In this document: positions 43,428 to 51,870 of the stretch, piece by piece | Layout: each line of letters begins with the position of its first letter | How positions within the stretch are numbered: the stretch's first letter is position 1 | Assembly: GCA_963798655.1 (NCBI GenBank) | Contig: CAWCUH010000014.1 | Span: 62,001-126,000 of the forward strand | DNA length: 64,000 nt | Direction of reading: 5' to 3' | Origin: CAVSMC01 sp963798655 | GTDB lineage: Bacteria > Pseudomonadota > Gammaproteobacteria > Burkholderiales > Casimicrobiaceae | Translations under genes and position numbers: made by a program | Notes under the pieces: generated by a model | The model's input: the letters and a program-made list of their open reading frames with translations, nothing else | The model's database searches: none | What the model was told of the DNA's origin: nothing

Positions 43428-43954
43428 GCCGGCTTGCCGGTGTCGACGTCGATCGCGCCGGCGACGCGGCGTCGGAACCATGGCTGCGGCTCGCGCACCG
43501 TCGACGCGTAGACGCCGTCGAAGTCGACGAAGCTCGCGATCGCTTCGGCGGGATTGCGGCCGTCCTTCAGCAGGAATGCGTCGAAGCCGCATTGCGACAG
43601 CGCAAACAGCTGGTCGCGCTGGATGTCGCCGACGGCGCGCAGCTCGCCGATGTAGCGATGGCGCTCGCGCAGCAGGCGCGCGATCGACAGCCCCCGCCCG
43701 TCGGTGAATGCGGGGAAATCGACGGCGATCACGCCAATGCGCGCGATGTCCTCGGCGAGCGCCGCGGGGTCGTCGCTCGCCGCGAGCAGCACGCCGACGT
43801 CGCCGCGCGCGACGAGCGCCGCGCGACGCTCGAGCCACAGCGCGAGCGGCACGATCGGCGCGACGTCGTCCGGCACGTCGCCGAGCGTCTTCGCGTCGCG
43901 CAGCAGCGCGTAGCGGTCGTCGGCCGAAGCGCGCTCACGGATGAGCTGCGGCAT
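43424..43954 (-). CDS. DUF934 protein, sulfite-reduction accessory
   Basis: 176 residues. The conserved core is VIAVDFPAFTDGRGLSIARL, RERHRYIGELRAVGDIQRDQ and the SQCGFDAFLL segment. DUF934 proteins are almost always encoded next to cysI or cysH and are thought to assist sulfite reduction, perhaps as electron-transfer partner; the mechanism is not known. It starts 20 bases inside the cysI end and overlaps cobA by four, so all three are translated together. Confidence 0.88.
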   Translation of the reverse strand: MPQLIRERASADDRYALLRDAKTLGDVPDDVAPIVPLALWLERRAALVARGDVGVLLAASDDPAALAEDIARIGVIAVDFPAFTDGRGLSIARLLRERHRYIGELRAVGDIQRDQLFALSQCGFDAFLLKDGRNPAEAIASFVDFDGVYASTVREPQPWFRRRVAGAIDVDTGKPA

Positions 43955-45596
43955 AGACGCGCTCCCTGAAAGGATCGATGCCGAGCCGGCGTACCGTGTC
44001 GATGAACCGCTCGCCCGGCAGACATCGCTCGACGAACACGTCGACCAAGCGCTCGATCGCGTCGGGAACGTCGGCTGCCGCGAACGACGGTCCGATGACC
44101 TTGCCGAGCGACGCCTGGTTGCCCTGCGCGCCGCCGATCGAGATCTGGTACCACTCGCTGCCGTTCTTGTCGACGCCGAGAATGCCGATGTTGCCGATGT
44201 GATGCTGGCCGCAGGCGTTCATGCATCCCGACATGTTGAGCTCGAGATCGCCCAGATCGTGAACGTAGTCGAGATCGTCGAAGCGCTGCATGATCGCGTC
44301 GGCGATCGGGATCGACTTCGCGTTCGCGAGCGAGCAGAAGTCGCCGCCGGGGCAGCAGATCATGTCGGTGATGAGGCCGACGGTAGGGCGCGCGAGCGCG
44401 AGGCGGTCGAGCGCGCGCCACAGCGCATGGAGGTCGATCCTGCGCACGTCGGCGAGCACGAGGTTCTGCTCGTGCGTCACGCGGATCTCGCCGCCGCTGT
44501 AGCGATCGGCGAGCGAGGCGATCGCGTCCATCTGTTCCGCCGTCGTGTCGCCGGGCGCGACGCCCGGACGCTTGAGCGAGACCGTGACGATCGCATAGCC
44601 GCGCTCGCGGTGCTCGCGCACGTTGCGCTCGACCCAGCGCGAGAACGGCCGGCTGTCGGCGAGCGCCGCGCGGTACGCGACCGGGTCGCGCTCATAGCGC
44701 TGGTAGTCGGGGCGCGTGAAATGCGCCGAAAGCCGCTCGATCTCGTGCTCGGGCACGGTGCCCGGTCCGCCGGCGATATGCGCGTACTCGGCTTCGACGT
44801 CGCGCGTGAACTGCTCGACGCCGACCTCCTTCACCTGGATCTTGATCCGCGCCTTCCATTTGTTGTCGCGGCGCCCGTAGCTGTTGTAGACGCGCAGGAT
44901 CGCCTCGACGTAGTTCAGCACCTCGTTCGCCGGCAGCGCCTCGCGGATGAAATGGCCGATGATCGGCGTTCGTCCCTGGCCGCCACCGGCGAGCACGCGG
45001 AACACGATCTCGCCCGCGTCGTTGCGACCGAGCTGCAGCCCGATGTCGTGCAGCTGCAGCGCCGTGCGATCCTCGACCGAGCCCGAGACGGCGATCTTGA
45101 ACTTGCGCGGCAGGTATTCGAATTCCGGGTGGAACGTCGACCACTGGCGGATCAGCTCGCACCACGGTCGCGGATCGACGATCTCGTCGCCGGCGACACC
45201 GGCAAGCGCGTCGCTCGTGATGTTGCGCACGCAGTTGCCCGACGTCTGGTTCGCATGCATCTCGACGGCGGCGAGGTCGGCGAGGATGTCGGGAACCTGC
45301 GCGAGCTCGGGCCAGTTGAGCTGGAAGTTTTGCCGCGTCGTGAAGTGCCCGTAGCCGCGATCGTAGGCACGCGCGATGGTCGCGAGCGCGCGGAGCTGCG
45401 TCGAGGACAGCAGCCCGTACGGGATCGCGATGCGAAACATCGGCGCATGCTTCTGGATGTAGAGTCCGTTCTTCAGCCGCAGCGGCCGGAACTCGTCTTC
45501 GGTCAGCTCGCCGGCGAGGAAGCGGCGCGTCTGCTCGCGGAACTGGGCGACTCGGCGGGTCTGGATGTCGCGGTCGAAGTCGTCGTATCGATACAT
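43935..45596 (-). CDS. cysI: Sulfite/nitrite reductase hemoprotein (assimilatory)
   Basis: 553 residues. The siroheme/Fe4S4 ligands are CCPGGDFCSLA and NMSGCMNACGQHHIGN in the C-terminal half. RQNFQLNWPELAQVPDILAD and TSGNCVRNITSD are also standard for this family. It reduces sulfite to sulfide with six electrons; nitrite reductases share the fold, but the DUF934-cobA neighbours point to sulfite. The upstream 96 bases (45597-45692) are locally AT-rich and divergent to cbiX, a fit for CysB-type control, though no site can be assigned. Confidence 0.9.
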   Translation of the reverse strand: MYRYDDFDRDIQTRRVAQFREQTRRFLAGELTEDEFRPLRLKNGLYIQKHAPMFRIAIPYGLLSSTQLRALATIARAYDRGYGHFTTRQNFQLNWPELAQVPDILADLAAVEMHANQTSGNCVRNITSDALAGVAGDEIVDPRPWCELIRQWSTFHPEFEYLPRKFKIAVSGSVEDRTALQLHDIGLQLGRNDAGEIVFRVLAGGGQGRTPIIGHFIREALPANEVLNYVEAILRVYNSYGRRDNKWKARIKIQVKEVGVEQFTRDVEAEYAHIAGGPGTVPEHEIERLSAHFTRPDYQRYERDPVAYRAALADSRPFSRWVERNVREHRERGYAIVTVSLKRPGVAPGDTTAEQMDAIASLADRYSGGEIRVTHEQNLVLADVRRIDLHALWRALDRLALARPTVGLITDMICCPGGDFCSLANAKSIPIADAIMQRFDDLDYVHDLGDLELNMSGCMNACGQHHIGNIGILGVDKNGSEWYQISIGGAQGNQASLGKVIGPSFAAADVPDAIERLVDVFVERCLPGERFIDTVRRLGIDPFRERVYAAAHP

Positions 45597-45692
45597 CGTC
45601 GGCGCCCGCTCTTATACTTGAACGCGCAGGATACGAGTGGGTTTCTATAATCGGAAAGAATATAAAGGCATGTCGTAGGCGCGGCGCGCTAT

Positions 45693-46085
45693 ATGAACGC
45701 CAGGAGCGGAGAAACGCGTTCGGGGCTCGTGCTGCTCGCGCACGGCGCGCGCGACCCGCGCTGGGCGGAGCCGCTCGAGCGGCTGCGCGAGCGGGTCGTC
45801 GCGCGGGCCCCCGGCCAGCACGTGGAGCTCGCGTTCCTCGATCATCTGCAGCCGGACATCGCCGGCGCGATCGAGCGCTTGGTCGGAGCCGGTTGCGCCG
45901 CGGTGACGATCGTCCCCGTGTTCCTGGGGCAGGGCGGTCACGTGGTGCGAGACGTGCCCGAGCGCGTCGCTGCTGCGCGCGCGCGCTTTCCGGGAGTCGA
46001 AGTGTCCGTTGCGCCGTCCGTCGCCGAGGATGCCGCGGTGATCGAGGCGCTCGCGGCGTATTGCCTCGCCGCCGCCGCGCGCTGA
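45693..46085 (+). CDS. cbiX: Sirohydrochlorin chelatase CbiX-type (short form)
   Basis: 130 residues. CbiX/SirB features: GLVLLAHGARDPRWAEPLER with the metal-binding His, LAFLDHLQPDIAGAIERLVG and VFLGQGGHVVRDVPE with the second His. It inserts Fe (siroheme) or Co (cobalamin) into sirohydrochlorin. Divergence from cysI-DUF934-cobA supports the siroheme role. A precorrin-2 dehydrogenase is still needed and is not in the window. It converges with the next gene, 15 bases apart. Confidence 0.88.
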   Translation: MNARSGETRSGLVLLAHGARDPRWAEPLERLRERVVARAPGQHVELAFLDHLQPDIAGAIERLVGAGCAAVTIVPVFLGQGGHVVRDVPERVAAARARFPGVEVSVAPSVAEDAAVIEALAAYCLAAAAR

Positions 46086-46100
46086 AGCGGAAGCGGCGCG

Positions 46101-46646
46101 CTAGAGCAACGGCACTGCGATACCGGCGCCTGGCTGGCCTCTCGGCGGCAGCGCGTCGCGCACCACCTCGAAGAGCCGCATGACCGATAGCGGGTCGAGT
46201 TCGACCTCGGGCAGCCTGACACGCACGCGCCCCGGCGAATGCAGCGACGGCTCGATCGCCACGCGCGACGCGGTGCCGGCATTGACGATCGACGCGAGGT
46301 CGCGGGCAAGGCGCTCGTTTTGCTGCCCGACGCTCGCCCGCGATACCGCGCGAGCGGTTGCGCCGCGCCGCCGATCCGCGGTTTCGACGATCAACGCCGC
46401 GATGGCATTCCAGTCGTACGCGCCACCGAGCGCGCGGAAATGGCGCAGCTTGGAACGGCCTTCCAGGACGACGACGAAGAAACCGGTATAGACGCTCTGC
46501 TCGATGGAGAGCTCGACGGTTTCACGCTCATGGGTGAACGCGAGGCGGCCGGGGACGCGCAGCAACCCCCGCAGCGTGAGGTTGCGCACGACCGAGGCTT
46601 CGAGGTCACGGCAAGCGGGCATCGCGTTGATGGGTTGTGCGGTCAT
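46101..46646 (-). CDS. Hypothetical protein
   Basis: 181 residues from the ATG at 46646 (MTAQPINAMPACRDLEASVV); an ATG three codons earlier is possible. I do not recognise the family. It is soluble, with a beta-rich first half (RLAFTHERETVELSIEQSVY, GFFVVVLEGRS) and a helical second half ending VELDPLSVMRLFEVVRDALP. Codon use matches real genes. It converges with cbiX and has a 478-base gap upstream (46656-47124 to the next stop). No role can be assigned. Confidence 0.6.
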   Translation of the reverse strand: MTAQPINAMPACRDLEASVVRNLTLRGLLRVPGRLAFTHERETVELSIEQSVYTGFFVVVLEGRSKLRHFRALGGAYDWNAIAALIVETADRRRGATARAVSRASVGQQNERLARDLASIVNAGTASRVAIEPSLHSPGRVRVRLPEVELDPLSVMRLFEVVRDALPPRGQPGAGIAVPLL

Positions 46647-46655
46647 GCGGGCCAC

Positions 46656-47124
46656 GGTGCATGCGGCATGCCCGTCGTCTGCGACAATCGCCGCAAACGT
46701 CAGCGTTGCCCGCGACTTGGCGCCCCCCCGCCGGAATTGGCGCGTGTTACGACCGCTTATCGTGCCAGCCGGGCGAACAGGCTCGGATACCCGCCGCTGT
46801 TCGTCGAATGCGCGATTGGGGGCAAGAAGGTCCCTGCGACGTGGCGCGGGCGAGCAGGATGACGCTCGCCGGCGCGATCGACCAATCGCGGCACCCGTCG
46901 GACGTGTTCAGGCCGCCGCTGCCTTATCCCGGGCTGTCTCCCATCGACCGATTCGCATCGGCACCATCGGGGATGCCGACGGCGTGATCGCTGGAATGCC
47001 GCGCTCGGCACCGTTGCGCGGTGCCAGAATCGCCCGTGCTCGATCGGCTGGCTATCGATTCGCCCGCCGCCGTCGCGTAAATTCAAAAGGCTAGCGCGCC
47101 TTGCTAATGTGAAAAAAGAGGAGT
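46656..47124. other. Gene-poor gap
   Basis: 469 bases without a frame I can support. Open stretches here are Arg/Pro/Ser-rich and typical of non-coding high-GC sequence. It contains a run of C at 46723-46729 and CCGCTTATCGTG at 46753-46764, a 12-mer also found at 8649-8660 before flhB. Probably holds the promoter of the minus-strand gene at 46101. Confidence 0.5.
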
Positions 47125-47673
47125 CTACCGGCGTGGCGAGCTCAGGCGATGCACGAGCAGCCGGTCGCCGTCGTCGGCGCGGCGGCTCGATGCGGGATCG
47201 ACCACGCGAAGGTCCCATCGCGACGCCGCCTCGTCGCTCTCGACGAGCGCGGGGGAAACGATCAGGTACAAGCCCGGAAACGGCGGCGGCAGCGTCGAAA
47301 CCGCGCTGCCGAATTGCGGCAGCAGCGTGAACATCAACTCACCATCGCCATCGACAAAAACCAGCGTGTCGCCGGTCAGGTTGAGCAAAGCCGTCGCGCT
47401 GTCGTCCGACGTCGTCCAGCCGACGACGCCGAGGATCGCCAGCGCGGCGCCGCCGGCGTCGAACACGACCGCCGCGATCGTTTCGGCGGGCGTCGCCGCC
47501 GCGATGTGGCCGCTGAAAACCGCAATTCCGACCGCCAGCAGGAGAATTCCTGCGCTAATGCAGCGCCGCGAAAACGCCTCCGCGCATCGCGCGCGAGTCG
47601 CGTCCGTGAAGCGCCGATGCCAGAAGGCACTGACGAGCAAGAGGAAGAACGTCGTCGCGAAGGGGGCTTCCAT
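47125..47673 (-). CDS. Hypothetical membrane protein
   Basis: 182 residues. Predicted membrane helices are MEAPFATTFFLLLVSAFWHR, GILLLAVGIAVFSGHIAAAT and AAVVFDAGGAALAILGVVGW; the rest is a polar domain (TGDTLVFVDGDGELMFTLLP) with possible beta strands. No family recognised. Base composition is slightly less GC-rich than the flagellar genes. It stands alone between two gene-poor gaps. The start is the only ATG preceding the first helix. Confidence 0.5.
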   Translation of the reverse strand: MEAPFATTFFLLLVSAFWHRRFTDATRARCAEAFSRRCISAGILLLAVGIAVFSGHIAAATPAETIAAVVFDAGGAALAILGVVGWTTSDDSATALLNLTGDTLVFVDGDGELMFTLLPQFGSAVSTLPPPFPGLYLIVSPALVESDEAASRWDLRVVDPASSRRADDGDRLLVHRLSSPRR

Positions 47674-48212
47674 GGGGACCCGGGTGATCTGCTTGAAAAA
47701 CTCTCAGCAAGGCATATGCCGCGTATCGGCCGCATCGCGGCACGCTTTAATGCCGGCCCGCGCTGCGCTGGCGCGGTGGCCGTCGGCCGCGAGCGAAAGC
47801 GCCGGATGGCGGATATTGTTGAGACAGAACCCTATGCAGTGCCAATAGCTTGCGCTCGAGTCTTCGCGTCGCTTCTCGCGTCGCTTCTCGTTTCTCGACG
47901 TCGCCATGGCGCCGCCCAACGGCAACGCTTCGGAGCGGGTCCGCACCGGGGGAGACCGGCGGGGTACGCGGTGGGCGCTGAATCGGTCCGTGATGGACTC
48001 TGAGAGGCCGATGAGCAATTTGACATAATACAAATTATGCGACATCAGATGCAGCGCGCGATCCATGCGCGCGACGACGACCCCGGCCCCTCGAGCCGTG
48101 CGATGACCATTGACGTCTTGCGTCGGCCGCTCGGACGCTCGCCGTGTGTCGCGGCCGTACGCGCGACGGCGCATCCGTTGCGCTCTGGTTCGTGTCTTGC
48201 TTGGTTCGGGTC
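47674..48212. other. Gene-poor gap with AT-rich palindrome
   Basis: 539 bases with no convincing gene. Notable items are two tandem copies of CGCGTCGCTTCT (47865-47888) and an AT-rich stretch at 48018-48040 with the imperfect palindrome CATAATACAAATTATG beside a TTGACA at 48020-48025. The AT-rich island stands out against the surrounding sequence and may be a promoter or operator, but no -10 lies at a proper distance. Confidence 0.45.
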
Positions 48213-48371
48213 ATGTCCACCGAACCCCGAGGCGCGATGAAGCCGTTCGCGATGCACAACGCGTGGCTCGGCGCTCTGATCACGCTCGAAGTCGCCGCAC
48301 AGTTCGCATGGCTATCGGCGATCGCGATCGCATTGCGCTCGCTCGAAGTCGAGCGCGCGCCGCGTCGATGA
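48213..48371 (+). CDS. Possible small single-pass membrane protein
   Basis: 52 residues, MSTEPRGAMKPFAMHNAWLG then a hydrophobic helix (ALITLEVAAQFAWLSAIAIA) and a basic end. Third codon positions are mostly G or C and the hydrophobic segment is continuous, so it may be real. No homologue is recognised and no strong ribosome site is visible; the ATG at 48237 is an alternative start. From here to 48668 nothing else coding is evident. Confidence 0.3.
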   Translation: MSTEPRGAMKPFAMHNAWLGALITLEVAAQFAWLSAIAIALRSLEVERAPRR

Positions 48372-48668
48372 TTGCCGCGTAGCAGGCGCCGGCGCACCAG
48401 CATGCGCTCGCGATTCATGCGGGCGCGTTGTCGTGCATCCGTCGTTCCACGATCTGTTGTAATCCACCGGATGTATCGTCGTTGCCGCTTTCCCGCTTGT
48501 CGAATTTTCACGATCGGCGGGCCTTGCTCGGACTCCACAATCGTTCACAATCGCGCCTTCCCGCGATGACCGCGGCATCGATGCGTCAGCCATCGGAGTG
48601 AGCCGCGGCGAGGCGCTCGTATCCAACAAGCCGCGGTGACGCCCGTCATCGCGTGAGGGAGAAGTCGA

Positions 48669-51600
48669 ATGAACGGGAAGCGTTTCGCAGTGCGCGCGGT
48701 TGTCGTGTGGCTGTCGTCTGCAGCATTCGGCTTTGCGCTCGCCGCCGATCCACCACCGGCGGCTGGCGGCGATGTCGGCATTTCGGCTTCGGCTGCCGCG
48801 CAGATCCAGGCGATCGTCGCCGAGAAGGCCACCCGAACGCCAGACGAAGCGAAGCTCGACTCGAACCTGCTCTACGCGATGCGCTCCGTCGTGCAGGCGT
48901 CGCGCGGCGTCACCGCAATGTCGCAGCAGCCCGAGTACGTACGCAATTTCGTCGACGCGAACGTCGCGTCGAACGGCACGGTGAAAGTGACGATCACCGC
49001 GAGCGTCAGCGACGCCCTTCTCGCGCATCTGACGGCGCTCGGCGCCACCGAGATCAACGCGGTCGCGCAATACGACAGCATCACCGCGCGAGTGCCCGTC
49101 GACACGCTGCTGCAGATCGCGCAGCGTCCCGACGTGCGCTTCGTCGACAATTTCATCCCGCCGATCACGCAGCGGTACGTTCCAACGCCGGAAGAAGAGG
49201 CGGCATTCATCGCGGCGCAGGCGCTCGTGCAACCGAACGTCTTTGCTTCGAACGTCATCGCGCATGGCGCCGATCGCGTGATCAACACCGGCATCAACGG
49301 CGCCGGCGTCAAGGTGTGCGTGATGTCCGACGGCGTCAATTCGCTGGCCGCCGAAGTCACCGCCGGCCGTCTGCCGGCGGGCATCGACGTCGTCGCCGGC
49401 CAGGCGGGCAGCGGCGACGAGGGCACGGCGATGCTCGAGATCGTCCACCAGATCGCGCCGGGCGCCGCACTGGGGTACGCGACCGCGTTCAACGGCGTGG
49501 CGCAGACCGCGGCGAATATCCAGACGCTTCGCAACGCCCCGCACAACTGCGACATCCTCGTCGACGACATCACGTACTTCCTCGAGCCGCCGTTCCAGGA
49601 AGGCCCGATTGCGCAGGCGGTGACGACAGTGGCGTCGGGCGGCGCCCTCTATCTTTCGTCGGCCGGAAACTCCGGCAGCGCGACGAAGAGCACGTCGGGC
49701 ACGTACCAGGGCGACTTCGTCAGCGGGGGCGCGGCCGGCGCGCCGATCAGCGCCGTGGAGACCGGCACGCTGCACCAGTTCGCCGCCAGCACCAACTACG
49801 ACACGCTGACTGCGCAAGGGGGCTCGCGCTTCGAATCGCTCAACTGGAGCGATCCGATGGGTACGTCGAGTAACGATTACGACTTCTTCGCGCTCAATTC
49901 CACGGGAACGTCGATCATCGCTCAATCGACGACGACGCAGGCCGGCGCGCAGAACCCGCAGGAATACTTCAACGGCACGGTGTTCGGCGCCGGCACGCGC
50001 TTCGTGATCCTCAATTATCTCGGTACGGCGGCGACGCGCGGGCTTCGCATCGACACCGAGCGCGGCCGCCTGTCGATCGGCACGCGCGGCAACACGTTCG
50101 GGCACAACGCGGGCGTCAACGCGATCACGCTCGCGGCGGTGCCGACGTCGTCGGCGGGCGGCGGCCAGTTCAGCGCCGCGAACGGCGTCGAGACGTACAG
50201 CTCGGACGGACCGCGCAAGCTCTTCTTCAACCCTGCCGGCGTCGCGCTGACGCCGGGCAACGTGCTGTTCGCGACGAACGGCGGCACGACGCTCAACAAG
50301 GTCGATCTTGCGGCCGCCGACTGCTCGGCCACGGGCGTGCCGGGCTTCTTCACGTTCTGCGGCACGTCGGCTGCCGCGCCGCACGCGGCGGCGATCGCTG
50401 CGCTCGTCAAATCGGCGAAGCCGACGCTGACCGCGACGCAGATCCGCAACGCGATGACGTCCACCGCGCTCGATAACGAGGCGGCGGGTTACGACTTCAA
50501 TGCCGGCGCCGGCATCACGATGGCCGACGCCGCCGTTCGCTCGGTGCTGACGCCTCTCGGGGTCGGCACGACCTTCTCGCCGACGAGCGTCGCGCCGAAC
50601 GTCTCGTCCCAGCTGTCGATCACGATCGCGAATTCGAACGCGGTGGCGCTGTCGAGCGTCGCCTTCACCGACAACTACCCGGTCAACCTGCACAACGCCG
50701 CGGCGCCCAATGCAACGATCACCGGCGCAGGCTGCACCGGCACGCTGGGCGCCGCCGCGAGCGGCACGTCGCTGTCGATTTCGAACGCGTTCGTTCCGGC
50801 GGGCGTCACGTGCTCGTACAAGGTGATGGTCGCGAGCGCCGTCAACAGCATCTACGTCAATTCGACGGGCAGCGTCACGACGCCGATCGCGCTCAACACC
50901 GCCGGCGCCGGCGCGTCGCTGACCGTGTCGACGGTCGCCACGCTGGCGAAGAAATCCGACTTCAACGGCGACGGCAGGTCGGACATCCTGTTCGAGAACG
51001 GCGCGAGCCGCTGGTTCGAGTACATGAACGGCGTGGCGATCCAGAGCGGCGTGGCGGCACCGCCGATCGCCGCCGGGTGGGTGTTCGCCGGCACCGGCGA
51101 CTTCGACGGCGACGGGCACGCCGACATCCTGTGGAAGAACGGCGCCGCGCCGAACCAGACGTGGGTCCAGCTGCTCAACGGCAACATGGTTGTCGGCGGT
51201 GGTCCCGTCACCGTCGCGCTCGGCTACGCGCCGACGTTCATCGCCGATTTCGACGGCGACCACAAGTCCGACATCCTGTTCGAGAACGGCGCCGGATCGC
51301 GCTGGGTGTATCACATGAACGGCGCGTCGGTGCTCAACACCATTGCGTTGCCGGGGGCGGCACCCGGGTGGACGCTCGTCGGCGTCGGCGATTTCAACGG
51401 CGACGGGCAGGCCGACCTGCTGTGGCGCAACGGCGCCGCGCCGACGCAGCACTGGATCTACCTGCTCAACAACAACGTCGTGTCCGGCGGCGCCGGCGTC
51501 ACTGTCGCCGCCGGCTATACGCTCACGCGGATGGGCGACTTCAGCGGCGACGGCAAGACCGACCTGCTGTTCGAGAACGGGACGAGCCGCTGGTTCTTCT

Positions 51601-51830
51601 ACATGAACGGCGCCGCCGTCTCGACCAGCCTGCCGGTGCCAGGCGCCGCGGCAGGCTGGACGATCGTCGGCACGGCCGACTTCAACGGCGACGGCAAGAC
51701 GGACCTGCTGTGGCGCAACGGCGCTGCACCGACGCAGCACTGGATCTACCTGTGGAACGGCGCAACGGTGATCGGCAGCGGCGGGTTCGTCGTCGCGCCG
51801 GGCTACACGGCGCAGTTGCCCGCGTATTGA
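48669..51830 (+). CDS. Secreted S8-fold serine peptidase-like protein with FG-GAP/VCBS-like repeats
   Basis: 1053 residues, signal peptide ending FALAAD, GGGAGAAG ribosome site. The subtilisin-fold domain shows the Asp in VCVMSDGVN (about 220), the Ser in GTSAAAPHAAAIAALVKSAK (about 566), but the His motif HGT is replaced by GDEGTAMLEIVHQIAPGAAL (about 249-269), putting Glu in the His place. After an Ig-like region (about 630-755) come at least five FG-GAP-type repeats (DFNGDGRSDILFENG, DFDGDGHADILWKNG and so on), with Ca-binding DxDGDG loops. It is exported and probably surface- or matrix-associated. Catalysis must be tested. Confidence 0.88.
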   Translation: MNGKRFAVRAVVVWLSSAAFGFALAADPPPAAGGDVGISASAAAQIQAIVAEKATRTPDEAKLDSNLLYAMRSVVQASRGVTAMSQQPEYVRNFVDANVASNGTVKVTITASVSDALLAHLTALGATEINAVAQYDSITARVPVDTLLQIAQRPDVRFVDNFIPPITQRYVPTPEEEAAFIAAQALVQPNVFASNVIAHGADRVINTGINGAGVKVCVMSDGVNSLAAEVTAGRLPAGIDVVAGQAGSGDEGTAMLEIVHQIAPGAALGYATAFNGVAQTAANIQTLRNAPHNCDILVDDITYFLEPPFQEGPIAQAVTTVASGGALYLSSAGNSGSATKSTSGTYQGDFVSGGAAGAPISAVETGTLHQFAASTNYDTLTAQGGSRFESLNWSDPMGTSSNDYDFFALNSTGTSIIAQSTTTQAGAQNPQEYFNGTVFGAGTRFVILNYLGTAATRGLRIDTERGRLSIGTRGNTFGHNAGVNAITLAAVPTSSAGGGQFSAANGVETYSSDGPRKLFFNPAGVALTPGNVLFATNGGTTLNKVDLAAADCSATGVPGFFTFCGTSAAAPHAAAIAALVKSAKPTLTATQIRNAMTSTALDNEAAGYDFNAGAGITMADAAVRSVLTPLGVGTTFSPTSVAPNVSSQLSITIANSNAVALSSVAFTDNYPVNLHNAAAPNATITGAGCTGTLGAAASGTSLSISNAFVPAGVTCSYKVMVASAVNSIYVNSTGSVTTPIALNTAGAGASLTVSTVATLAKKSDFNGDGRSDILFENGASRWFEYMNGVAIQSGVAAPPIAAGWVFAGTGDFDGDGHADILWKNGAAPNQTWVQLLNGNMVVGGGPVTVALGYAPTFIADFDGDHKSDILFENGAGSRWVYHMNGASVLNTIALPGAAPGWTLVGVGDFNGDGQADLLWRNGAAPTQHWIYLLNNNVVSGGAGVTVAAGYTLTRMGDFSGDGKTDLLFENGTSRWFFYMNGAAVSTSLPVPGAAAGWTIVGTADFNGDGKTDLLWRNGAAPTQHWIYLWNGATVIGSGGFVVAPGYTAQLPAY

Positions 51831-51838
51831 TGCACGCG

Positions 51839-51869
51839 GCGGCCGCCGGTTGCGCTGATCGGCGGCCGC
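51839..51869. terminator. GC-rich hairpin between peptidase and helicase genes
   Basis: GCGGCCGCCG (51839-51848) and CGGCGGCCGC (51860-51869) form a perfect 10-base stem with an 11-base loop, in the gap between two convergent stops. No T-run is seen, so it may stop transcription only in part. Confidence 0.45.
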
Positions 51870-51870
51870 G

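Noticed and set aside
45618..45651. Sigma-70 promoter TTGAAC / TATAAT in the cysI-cbiX gap
   Set aside because: The two hexamers are 22 bases apart, too far for a normal spacer, so no promoter was listed.
46723..46764. Sigma-54 or sigma-28 promoter before the gene at 46101
   Set aside because: TGGCACGATAAGC lacks the correct GG-N10-GC spacing, and CACGATAA has no matching -35.
47149..48003. Plus-strand frame of 284 codons
   Set aside because: Polar, Arg-rich, opposite a membrane-protein frame with real helices; ends in repeats with no domain seen.
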